This document shows positions 19,764 to 29,500 of a DNA stretch of 64,000 nt, piece after piece (within the stretch, counting starts at the first letter, position 1; the number at the start of each line of letters is the position of its first letter). Made by a program: the position numbers and the translations under genes. The notes beneath the pieces were generated by a model that did not search any database, had not been told where the DNA came from, and saw only the letters and a program-made list of their open reading frames with translations. This DNA comes from Raffaelea ambrosiae (lineage: Eukaryota > Ascomycota > Sordariomycetes > Ophiostomatales > Ophiostomataceae): NCBI GenBank assembly GCA_002778195.1, contig PCDI01000002.1:3609234-3673233 (forward strand), given 5' to 3'.

Positions 19764-22733
19764 ATGGTTGCACTCTGTCGCTCCTCCGTGGTTCTCCTCT
19801 ATGGCTTCTGCTTGCTGAGCCAGGCCCGGGGCCTCCAAGACGACGGCAGCCAGGCAGCATGCGAGGCAGCAGCAACAACGACAACAACAACATCAGCAGC
19901 AGCAACAACAGCAGCAACAACGGTGACCCCCTCCCCCGTGTTCGTGGCTCTCAGCTTCCCGTCCTCGCCGCCAACACTCCTCCTCGACCTTGTCAGGAAG
20001 CGCGCCACAACCAGCAACGACGACGACGACGACGACGACGACGACAGCAGCAGCGATGCCTGCCCCGTGGCCAACACGACGGCCTGCGGCCAGGGCCTGC
20101 CCGGCAACGTGTGCTGCGCGGCCGACACCGTCTGCGTCGCCTTCAACAGCCAGGGCAGCACCACCAGCGCCGACCGCAACAACTCGGCCATCTGCTGCCC
20201 CCGCGGCTCCTCGTGCGCCTACATCCGGCCCGTCACCTGCGACGCCCAGCTGCTCAACGTCACCGCCCACCCGGACAGCCCCATCCTGAGCACCAACCTG
20301 AGCATGACCACCTGCCACAGCGACTGCTGTCCGCCGGGCTACGTCTGCCACGACAACGTCGGCTGCGTCGTCGCCAACCGCGTCGTCGCCCTGCCCGCCC
20401 TGTCGACCACCATCACCCCCAGCGCCGCCGCCGCCGCCGCCGTGTCCATCACCACCACGGCCACGCGGGGCTCGTCGTCCGCGTCGGCGAGCACGGACGA
20501 GAGCGTCCTGTCGTCCATCCCGCCCTCCGACATCCCGTCGACCCTGCTCACCATGGCGGCCACGTCGCCCACGCCAGCCGCCGCCGCCGCCGCCGATGGC
20601 ACGGCCGCGCCGTCCATTCTCGTCTCCTCTTCGACAGCCTCCTCTTCCTCCTCCTCTCCCTCCTCCTCCTCCTCCTCCTCCTCCTCCTCCTCCTCCTCCT
20701 CCTCCTCCTCCTCCTCGCCACTGACCTCGCGCTCCATGTTCATATCCGGCTCCACCCTGGCAGCGACCTTCTCGCTGGCGTTCGTGTGCTTGCTCCTCTA
20801 TCTGCAGCGCCGTCGTCTGCTCCGCATCGTCCATTCGGTGCAGAAGAAGAAGAGCAAAGGAGGCCGAGGACGAGACGACGACCTGGGCCGCTTCCACCCG
20901 TATGGCCGTCGTGCCCCACCACCACCGGCTCGGCGTCTCAACATCCGCCATCTGACCAGCACCTACAGCACCTACAACAGCAGCAACAGCAGCAGCAACT
21001 ACAAGAACCTGCCGCCACGGCCGCCGACCCCACCCGCCACGGGCTGGCCGCTGGCCGACCCCAACGGGCCCATGCCGCCGCCGCCGGCACCGCCGCTGCA
21101 CATAGCCCTTGCCGCCGCCTCCTCCTCCTCCTCCTCCTCGCCCGCCTCCTCCTCCTCCCCCGCCTCCTCCTCGCCGTCGCTGCCTTCGTCGTCCACGCCG
21201 AGCTCGTTCCAGAAGACGCCGGCGGTGCCGGCGCCGCTGCGGACGCGGTCCTTCCGGTCGACCGCCTCGGCGGAGCAGCTCACCGTCGTGCCCCGGCCCC
21301 GGCCCCGGTCCACGTCGGCGTCCAAGGGGCATGCCGTCTCGCAGTCGCTGTCTCTGTCTCCTTCTGTCTCCCAGGGGGGCCTCTCGGCGGCCAAGGGCGT
21401 GCATGCGCTCTCGCGTTCGGCGTCCCACCTGGGCCACTCGGTCCAGTCGGCCTTTCACAAAGCGCATGCGCACGCCCATGCGCACTCCCACGCCCCCGCC
21501 CACGCCCACGCCCCGTCCGAGCCGGTCGAGACCATCACCCACGCCATCGCCCCGTCCATCACCTCGGTCGCCTCGCTCGCCGTCGCCGCCGCCATCCCCC
21601 ACTCGCCCTCGTTTGTCTCCCGCGAGCTGTCCGTGGCCAGCCGCACGAGCGAGCGCTCCGCGTGGCGCAGCTGCCACCCGCCGCGCGAGGAGATCACCTC
21701 GCTCGTGTCGCCCGTCGACCTGCCGCCCTGGACCCGCGAATCGCCGGATCCGTCCAGGGGGCCGTCGCGGGAGGGATCGCCCGCCCCGGCCCCCAGCCTG
21801 CACTCCCAGCGCTCCCTGCGCTCCTTGCGCTCCCTGCGCTCCCTGCGCTCCCTGCGGTCCATGGGCTCCCTGGCGGCCCCCTACGAGCTGCCGGCCACGC
21901 CGGTGCCGCTGTGGCGGCTGGAGCAGCTGCACAGCGCGCTGGAAGACTGCGACAGCTACCTCAACTCGCCCAACTCGCCGACGATCCAAGAGGCCCAGCT
22001 GCAGCGCCTGCCGCCGCGGATGTCGCCGCGCCGGCCGCCGGACCTGGTGCTGCGGCCGGCGACGCCGGAGCGGCAGCGGACGATGACGCTGATCGACAAC
22101 CACAACCGGACGACGGCGGCCGCCGCCGCTACCACCGCCAAAAACAAACGGTCGTCGTCGCTGTTGTCGTGCGAGCCGCTGCGGTACCATTCGCCGCCGC
22201 CGTCGCCGGCCTCCTCCTCGGCCGCGTCGGCGTCGTCGTCCCTGCTGACGCCGACATACCGCAGGAAACGGAAAGAGCAGCGACGACCACGGCCACGGCC
22301 ACGGCCACAAGCACCGGCACCGGCATCGGCACCGGCACCGGCACCAGCATCGGCACCAGTACTGGCACCAGTAGCCATATCCGCAGCCGAGCACAACCGC
22401 CGTCAGTTGTTGGCGGCGCAGAAGAACAGCAACAACAGCAACAACAACAACAACAACACGGGGAACAACACGGGGAACAACCGGCCACCGCCGGTATCGC
22501 TGTCTCTCGCGCCGCCCTCGTCGTCGTCGCTGTCGTCGTCTTCTTCTTCTTTGCGGCCCATAGAGCGCAAGTACCGGCCCTACCGACCGCCGTCGACATC
22601 CTCCTCGTCCTCGTCCTTGCAACAACCGGGGGCTCCGGAGTACCGGCCCTACCAGCAGTACCAGCCGTACCAGTACCAGCCGCAGACATCCCAAGAGCGG
22701 CCGCAGTCGCAGGTGACCGAGTTTGAGGAGTGA
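19764..22733 (+). CDS. Single-pass membrane protein with Cys-rich ectodomain and long disordered cytoplasmic tail
   Basis: Function unknown. 989 residues, one exon. The ATG at 19764 was chosen because it opens a signal peptide (VALCRSSVVLLYGFCLLSQARG); the frame is open further upstream, but that part is leader-like. The ectodomain (about 25-290) contains poly-Thr, a run of nine Asp (about 87-96) and a Cys core with paired cysteines (GNVCCAADTVC, AICCPRGSSCAY, CHSDCCPPGYVCHDNVGC). A Ser run of about 25 (encoded at 20640-20715) forms a stalk. One hydrophobic helix (FISGSTLAATFSLAFVCLLLYL, about 325-346) precedes a basic stop-transfer QRRRLLR. The remaining 640 residues are Pro/Ser/Ala/Asn-rich with an RSL tandem (about 690-706), HAHAHAHAH, GNNTGNN and YRPY/QYQPYQ repeats. 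The topology resembles fungal wall-sensor or signalling-scaffold proteins, but no named domain is seen. A second frame is also open for 1234 codons here and is treated as a shadow. Confidence 0.75.
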   Translation: MVALCRSSVVLLYGFCLLSQARGLQDDGSQAACEAAATTTTTTSAAATTAATTVTPSPVFVALSFPSSPPTLLLDLVRKRATTSNDDDDDDDDDSSSDACPVANTTACGQGLPGNVCCAADTVCVAFNSQGSTTSADRNNSAICCPRGSSCAYIRPVTCDAQLLNVTAHPDSPILSTNLSMTTCHSDCCPPGYVCHDNVGCVVANRVVALPALSTTITPSAAAAAAVSITTTATRGSSSASASTDESVLSSIPPSDIPSTLLTMAATSPTPAAAAAADGTAAPSILVSSSTASSSSSSPSSSSSSSSSSSSSSSSSSSPLTSRSMFISGSTLAATFSLAFVCLLLYLQRRRLLRIVHSVQKKKSKGGRGRDDDLGRFHPYGRRAPPPPARRLNIRHLTSTYSTYNSSNSSSNYKNLPPRPPTPPATGWPLADPNGPMPPPPAPPLHIALAAASSSSSSSPASSSSPASSSPSLPSSSTPSSFQKTPAVPAPLRTRSFRSTASAEQLTVVPRPRPRSTSASKGHAVSQSLSLSPSVSQGGLSAAKGVHALSRSASHLGHSVQSAFHKAHAHAHAHSHAPAHAHAPSEPVETITHAIAPSITSVASLAVAAAIPHSPSFVSRELSVASRTSERSAWRSCHPPREEITSLVSPVDLPPWTRESPDPSRGPSREGSPAPAPSLHSQRSLRSLRSLRSLRSLRSMGSLAAPYELPATPVPLWRLEQLHSALEDCDSYLNSPNSPTIQEAQLQRLPPRMSPRRPPDLVLRPATPERQRTMTLIDNHNRTTAAAAATTAKNKRSSSLLSCEPLRYHSPPPSPASSSAASASSSLLTPTYRRKRKEQRRPRPRPRPQAPAPASAPAPAPASAPVLAPVAISAAEHNRRQLLAAQKNSNNSNNNNNNTGNNTGNNRPPPVSLSLAPPSSSSLSSSSSSLRPIERKYRPYRPPSTSSSSSSLQQPGAPEYRPYQQYQPYQYQPQTSQERPQSQVTEFEE

Positions 22734-22796
22734 GGGCGTCGAATGTTCCAAAGAGTCTCTTTTTACTGAACAGGTGTGCGGATCCTCTATAAAGGC

Positions 22797-22816
22797 CACA
22801 CACACACACACACACA
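22797..22816. repeat. (CA)10 microsatellite
   Basis: Perfect CA repeat 64 bp past the stop codon of the upstream gene. Confidence 0.9.
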
Positions 22817-23495
22817 TCTTACGACACTTATGACATCTCTTTTTTTTTTTTTGTTAATGTTATCATTTTTCTTTCTCCTCTGTCTTGTCCAGCGAGCTTT
22901 GTTTTGATTTTTTTTTTTGCTACTGGTTATTTGCTTATTTATTTTGCCTTCCGTCTTTGTTATTATTACAACCACTGCCGTCTCCCTACAGACGCGACTG
23001 TACTATGGGAATGGGGCAAGCACGCGGCGAACAGGCACCGAACAGAGAGAGAGGACTGGTAGATGATACCCCCATCGAAGACTGGAATATTGAAAACTGT
23101 GTAATAGTCATAAAAAAAGGGAAAGCAATCCCAAAAGGAAAACTTTCAAACTATGGATATGGAATCAAAAGAACCAGAAATATAACACAAACCAAAAAAA
23201 AAAAACCATTATAGATTCCCAAGCAAAATCCAACCCTTTCTTCTTGCACCCTCTTTGTGGTATATTCCCAGCCCATCCCTCCTCTTTTCCCCAGAATGAA
23301 TAAGAAAACACCCATGAAATATATGATCTAAACATGTCCCATCTCTTTGATTTCACCACCCAAAAGTCGTCGTCCGGTATTTTGGAGCATGTTTCCAGCC
23401 CAACATCGGTATTTCAAACCAACATTAGTGTGTCAGACCCAACATGAGTATTTCAGCTAACATCTCCCCCTAACATCTCCCCCTATTCAATGTTT

Positions 23496-23514
23496 CCCCC
23501 CCCCCCCCCCCCCC
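23496..23514. repeat. Poly-C homopolymer, 19 bases
   Basis: A run of 19 C just downstream of the PhoD stop codon. The strand opposite is poly-G and could form G-quadruplex-like structures; length may be affected by sequencing. Confidence 0.9.
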
Positions 23515-23537
23515 GATCTCGACCCCAAAAAGTCGGT

Positions 23538-25726
23538 CTAGAACCACCCCAGCTTCTCCCAGATGGACGGCCGGATCACAACATCAGGCGACACCAGCGT
23601 CGTGTTCCACACCTGCTCGCCGTCCACAAACAGCCGGTACTCCAGCAGGCTCTTGTCCGTCTGTCCTTCTTCGTCGCTCGACCGGATCGACACCACGCCA
23701 AACTTGGAGTTGCCCCGGTGGATGTACCGGATCTTGACGTCGTCGTCGTCCCACTGGAAGTACGTCGGCACGGGCGAGTAGAACTGGTTCAGCGGGCTGG
23801 CCGAGAACTCGTACGCGGCCGCACTCTGGGGCCACTTGGGCGCGGAGTGGATGGTTGTGGCGTTATGCGCGTCGGCGGACGGGTCGGTGGACGGGTCGGT
23901 GGACAGGCCGGTGGTCGAGTTGGACGTAGCGTTGTTCGTGGCCGCCGCCGCGACTTTGCCCTGCAGCGGAGGAGGAAACTTGGTGGCGGCAAACTCGTGG
24001 CGGTCGCCGGACAGGACCACGACCGTGGTCCCGCGCAGGGCGGCGTCCCACATGGCTTCGAGGATGATCTGGCGCTCGGCCAGGAAGCCGCCCCAGGTGT
24101 CGCGCGTGTTGACGCGCCAGTTCTTGGTAAACGGCACCGACGAGGCGACAATCTTCCACTGCACGCCGCGCGGCTCCGGGCGGCGCAGGTACGCCAGGAA
24201 ATCGGCCAGCTGCTGCTCGCCCAGCATCGACTTGTCGGGGCTGTCAAACGGCAGGCTGTTGCTGGAGCGGTAGGAGCGCGTGTCGAGCATAAAGAAGCTG
24301 GCCGGGCCCTGCACAAACTCAAAGTACGTGGCCGGCCCTTCGCGCGCACGGCTGCTGCTCTTGCCGCGGGTCCCCCGCGCCGGCGGCGGCGGCGGCGGGT
24401 TGACGGCCATGTGGTAGTGGTGCCAGGGGTCGATGGCGGCGCTGTAGATGCCGGTGCGGTTGTCGGACCAGTCGTTGGCGATCTCGTGGTCGTCGATGAC
24501 GTGGAGCCAGCTGGTGTTCTGGGCGACGGCGCGCCAGTCGGGCGACGCATACACCTGGCGGTACTTTTGGCGGTAGTCGTCGACCGTCGTCCCCCACCAG
24601 CGCGGCACGTCGGCGTAGATAAAGTCGCCCAGGAACAGCACAAACTGCGCGCGCAGGCCCGGCAGCACGCGGGCCAGGTGGCGCGCGCCCGGGATGGCCA
24701 GCGGGTGGTCCAGCGGGTTGTAGGGCACGCGCGACAGCATGCACGACGTGCTCACAAAGGTAAACGTGCCGTGGAACGGGTCGACGTTGCTGCGGTCGCC
24801 GGTGCCGCCGTTAGTAGCCGGCCGCTTCGTCTGGCCCGGCCTGGGCGCCAGCGTGAACTCGCCCGTGTGGTTGTTGGACGTGCGCCACTCGTACGTCCGC
24901 CGGAAGCCCGGGTTGCGCACCACCACCGTCATGGCCGCCGTGTAGTCGGTGCGGTACTCGGTCCAGCGCACGCCGCCGCCCTCCTCCCAGAAGGGGCTCT
25001 CAAAGGGCGCCAGCGGCTCCTTGAGCCGGTACTCGAGCATGATGGGCATCTGGGCCTGGTCGGGCTCGCGCAGGAGAAAGCGCACGTCGCGGTCGGACAC
25101 GTAGCCGAGGCGCACAAACGAGAGGTCCTCGGCCGTGATGCGGTGCTCGCTGTACACGCGGTCGACCACCATGGCGACCAGGGCCAGGTTGATCAGGACC
25201 GTCAGTAGCGACAGCAGCCGGCTGGGGCTGGGCGTGCCCAGCAAGAGCGTGTGCCACGGCGCCGCCGGCGTCTCCGCGATCAGCACCGTGTCTGTCACCT
25301 CCACGTCCTCGGCCTCCACGTCGTCCTCCCCGTCGCCGTCGAGGTCCATCGAGGCCTCGGTCACGACCACATCGACCTTCTCGCCGACAATCTCATATTT
25401 GGGCGCGAGCAGGTGGCTGAGAAACACAGACGGCACGTTGACTGCGAAGAGCGTGTAGATTATGGGCGGGAGGACCTGTTGTGCGTTTTTTTTGGTTTGG
25501 TCAGCTTTCCGTCCGTCGTCGGGTTGGTGTCGCGGGGGGTGCGAATGCGACTTACAGGAACGAGAACCTGCAAAAGAGACGACATGATGGGTCAGCCAAA
25601 CAGAACACAGAAAGCGCCCAAATATACGTCACAGCTTCCGAATCGACTTACCCAGCGCAGGAAAAAGTAGGAGCACAGCCGCAGCAGGATGGACGACGCC
25701 TGCGCGAGGCGGGCCTGGAAGGCCAT
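23538..25726 (-). CDS. PhoD-like metallophosphatase with N-terminal membrane segments
   Basis: Alkaline phosphatase D-type metallophosphoesterase, probably anchored in an internal or plasma membrane; substrate unknown. Three exons: 25652-25726, a 12-nt exon 25556-25567, and 23538-25475; all junctions are phase 0 and the total is 674 residues. Exon 1 starts MAFQARLAQASS. Hydrophobic helices: LLRLCSYFFLRWVLVPVLPP extending into IIYTLFAVNVPSVFLSHLL, and LLSLLTVLINLALVAMVV (about 105-122). Catalytic motifs: FLGDFIYAD, WLHVIDDHEIANDW, MLDTRSYR, VVLSGDRHEF, ending SIWEKLGWF. An acidic stretch (DLDGDGEDDVEAEDVEV) precedes the second helix. A Thr/Asn/Asp-rich loop (about 555-585) interrupts the C-terminal part. 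The start and micro-exon rest on splice sites (GTAAGT donors, GCAG and ACAG acceptors) and on continuity of the hydrophobic N-terminus. Confidence 0.87.
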
Positions 25727-26531
25727 GTCTGTCGTCGTCGCGGAGGTTGGTAGAAAGAAGAAGAGCGCCTTCTGTGCCGTGTGTTGTTTCTGGGTTGAGC
25801 CGAAGGCCGTGTTTTTTGTTTCCTCGTATTTCTTTGGTCTGTCTAGAACAGGAAAGAGACAGTATTATTAACTCCTCTGTATTAGCTTGCTCAAAAGTGC
25901 CCGCAGGTATACCATGTCGCACAGAGTCTGTGGGTGTGTGCTGTCCAAGTGTCCAAAAAGGGGTGACGCCAGTTCTGCGGCAAACGTAGCAGGGAATCGA
26001 AATGAACAAGAAAATTTCACAACGGCGACCTCCTGACGTTGTTCATGACGTGACGTAGTGCGAAGCTGGCTCTGCGCGGCACTTCCTGGCAGGGCATGCA
26101 CCGTAAACTGGCAGGCACCACGCGCTGTGGCTGAAGCTTGCCGGGTATGATATCATTAATGTGGCTGAATAAGTCGGTATTCTCAGCTGTCCATTGGCTA
26201 ATACACTAAGGAAAAGACGGCAGATTCGAGTACACACACACGGCTCAGGCGAGTGCACTGACGAGTAGCACTGGAAACGTAAACAACCAAGAAATGGCCC
26301 GTTTAGGTGAGTAACACGAGACACAGAAACAGAAACAGAAACAAGTCAAAGAACCATCACATACGACTGTTATGCATGCTCTCCATCCTAGTCAGAACAT
26401 TCCCATTTCGCTGCAAATCAAAGTAGTCTATCTCTAAGAGGTACAAAACATGCTGATGTACGTCGATGTATGTAGTTAGATGGTCGCGAGGAACAACTGC
26501 TCCGCGGAAGAAGAAACGCTTGGCTCGCTCG
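25727..26531. other. Intergenic: PhoD promoter and VPS15 3' flank
   Basis: About 0.8 kb. Only short frames without motifs. Slightly AT-richer towards the VPS15 end. No gene or repeat family recognised. Confidence 0.55.
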
Positions 26532-29500
26532 TCACGAAAACACAAAAATCACCCCCATCCGGTCCACCGACACCGTCGCCGTATACGGGCTCTCCAGCAG
26601 GGCTGCGTCCATAATGGCGTCCAGGTGGCTGCGCAGAAGCTGCTGCTGCTGCATGGCAATCACGGTCGACCGTGGCGGCCGCGCCGTGCTGCTGCTGCTG
26701 GTGCTGTTGTTGTTGTTGCTGCTGCTGCCTCCTCCGCCGGTGCCCCGGCCCCTCGCTCCGCCCGGCGCACCGTTGCCGCTGCTGCTGTTGCCTCCTCCGC
26801 TGCCGCCTGCTCGGGGCAGGCGCTCCGTGTTCAGAGCCATGGCCGTCGTCACCTGCGTCGCCCCAAACGTCGGCTTGCCCTCGTCGGGCGGCAGTCCGCT
26901 GTACACGACGCTGTTCTCGATGCGCGAGAGGTCCCAGAACCGCAGCTTCTTGTCGCTGCCGCCCGTGACGATGAATGCGTGCCGGATGTCACGCTGCTCG
27001 TCCAAGGCCGCCGAGCCCACCACCATCGCCCGCACACCCTTGTCACCACCACCACCGCCAACAGTAGCAGCAGCGGCGGCGGCGGCAGCAGCAGCAGCAC
27101 TGTTTCCGCTGGCAAGGGGCGTATTGTTGTTGTTGTTGTTGTTGCCAACAGGCCCGCCGTTGGTCACGCCGGCCGGGTCGATGCTCGTCGCAAAGCGGCC
27201 CAGCATGCCCTCCGGCCGGTCTTCGTCGACGTCCCAGGGCTCGTAGGCCTTGGCCAGCGCGTGGTGGTTGGTGGCTGCCGTAGTGTTGGCACCATTCGCT
27301 CCTGGAGCGGTGCCACCACCCCCGACTCGGTACACTTCCCGGCACAGCGTCTTCTCCAGATCCCAGACGGTCACCTCGCCGTGGCCCGTACCGCCCGCCA
27401 CGCACACCCACTTGCCGCGTCCCTTGGCCGGGTGGATGGCCAGCCGGTAGATGGGCGTGCCGCCGGGCACGCCCCAGCCCTTCAGACGCATCTTGAAGCG
27501 CAGGTCCCACAGGTCCAGCACGCCATGCGACGTCGCCACTAGGAGCCAGTTGCGCTTGCGGTCGACGACGAAGCACGTCGGCGTGCCGTGGTGCACCGGG
27601 TTGGCCAGCTCGAACAGCAGCGTCATCGTGCGCAGGTCGATGCCCAGCACGCGCGACCGGTTGGTCGCCAGCACCAGCACCGAGTGCGCCTCCTGCTTGA
27701 AGTGGTCGCACCACACCGCCCACTCGTCGCGGGGCAGCTGGTACTCGCGCAGCAGCCGCAGCCGGTTGTACCGCGGCATCGCGCCGCCCGGGGCCACATA
27801 CTCCACCTTGGCCACCTGCACGCTGCCGTCGCTCGCGCAGCTGATGAAGCAGTGCGTGTTCTCGATGAAGCACAGCGCCAGCACCCGCGCGCCGGCCGCG
27901 TGCCGGTGTACCTGCCGCGACCGGTGCGAGATGTTCCGCTCCAGCCGCGCCGTGTCCCACACCCGCACCGTGCCGTCGTCGCCGCCCGTCAGGAAGAACG
28001 CGTGGTCCGGCGAGACCACCACCCGGTTGATCGCGCCCGTGTGCTCCGAGAATGTCGCCACCATCTGGCCCGTCGGTCGCCAGACGTCCTGGCCGCCCGA
28101 GGACTGGCTGCCGCTGCCGCTGCCGCTTCTGCGGTTGCTGCTGCTGCTGCTGCTGTTGTTGTTCCCGGATGGGCCGCCGCCACCCGCTGCTGCGGCCGCT
28201 GCTGCTGCCCGGCGTCGAGAAAACGGCGCCACCATGGGACTGAACTCGGCCAGGTCGTGTGGGTAGTTCTCGACAAACATGGCATCCAGCATCCGCAGCA
28301 CGTTCGGGTCGTTGCCTGCGTAGGTGTGGTGGGCGCGGAATCGTGTCACCGCACCCATGCCGCCGCCGCCGACCCCCCCGATGCTGGTGGAACCGTCGCC
28401 GTCGCTGGCCGTGCTGTCCACGTCTTCCGACATGGCGGGCGACCGCGATGGAACGCCGCCCGTCAGCGCAGAGCGGCCCTCGACCTGGCCAAAGGCGTTG
28501 GCCTGCGTGGTCGCCGTCCCGGCCTCCGACTTGACACTGTCCTTGCGGTTCAACAGGCTCATAGCACTGGGCCGATGGCGCAACAGGCTCCGCCGCGTCG
28601 CTGCTGAGATGGAGCCCGGCGGTTGCTGCGCCTCATCGGGCGAGGACGTGCCACCCTGGACCGAGCCGGCGCGCGGTGAGGCCGTCGGAGACGACCCGTC
28701 GTCGCTGGGTGATGCGGCGCCTGAGGAGGGAATGTCACCATCCACAGGAGCCAGGTACCCATCGCGCAGCGCTGGTGAGCCCGAGGTGCTGCTGCGGTGT
28801 CCAAGCCTGGACTTGTGCACGTTGAGGGCCGCCCGCCGCCGCTTGGAGATGGGGTCGTCAATCGTCATCGAGGCGTCGTGCAGCGCATCCTCAATGGACC
28901 GCGGCGCATTGCTGTCAAAGTTCATCGCTGCCGCCGCCGCAAGGCTGCCCGGAAGAGAAGGTGCTGGCGCGTGCTTGGCTGGCTCTTCCTCGAAGAGCAC
29001 TGTCTGCGGCGTGATGCCGAGGCTGCGCAGCGCTACAATGTTGTTGAAGTTGGGAGTGGCCGGGTGGTGGCCGTCGTGCCCATTCTGGCTCGCGTATGCA
29101 TCGTCCGGGAAGCCGCCTCCATTGCTGGAGCTGCCGTTGCTGGGGCTGTGACCATCGTGCGCCGCCGCGACTGCCGAGTCGTGCAGCTTCAGACGGCTCA
29201 GGCGCCAGATGAATTCCCGCAGGGCCAGCAGCTTGAACTCGTCCTCGGACGAGAGGCCTAGGTTGCGCAGGCGGTTGATCCAGTGCTCGTCCTCCTCGTT
29301 GCGTGCCACTCTGCTGAGAGACTTGGGCGTCACGTCTCGGACCGATCGGCCAGACGGCCCCGGCGACATCCCAAAGGGGAATCCCCGGAGCTTCTGGACC
29401 GGCTTCCAAAAGACGCCGCGCTCCGTCTTCATGGCCCAGGTCAGAGCCTGCTCGAAGACAGCCCTCGAGATCGGCGTCTGCAGGCGGTCGAGGATGTCCA

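Larger units (their letters stand above)
22734..23537. other. Intergenic between two convergent genes
   Basis: Shared 3' flank of the plus-strand membrane protein and the minus-strand PhoD gene. T-rich and A-rich stretches, a CA repeat (22797-22816) and a 19-base C run (23496-23514). No gene. Confidence 0.6.

Noticed and set aside
19022..22726. 1234-codon plus-strand frame overlapping the Cys-rich membrane protein in another phase
   Set aside because: It is Arg/Pro/Gln/His-rich with leucine runs and lacks any domain, while the chosen frame has a signal peptide, Cys modules and a membrane helix.
19893..22817. 974-codon minus-strand frame opposite the same gene
   Set aside because: Arg/Gly-rich shadow of a GC-rich, trinucleotide-repeat gene; no recognisable feature.
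23490..25208. 572-codon plus-strand frame opposite the PhoD gene
   Set aside because: Shadow frame beginning in the poly-C tract; the opposite strand has intact metallophosphatase motifs.
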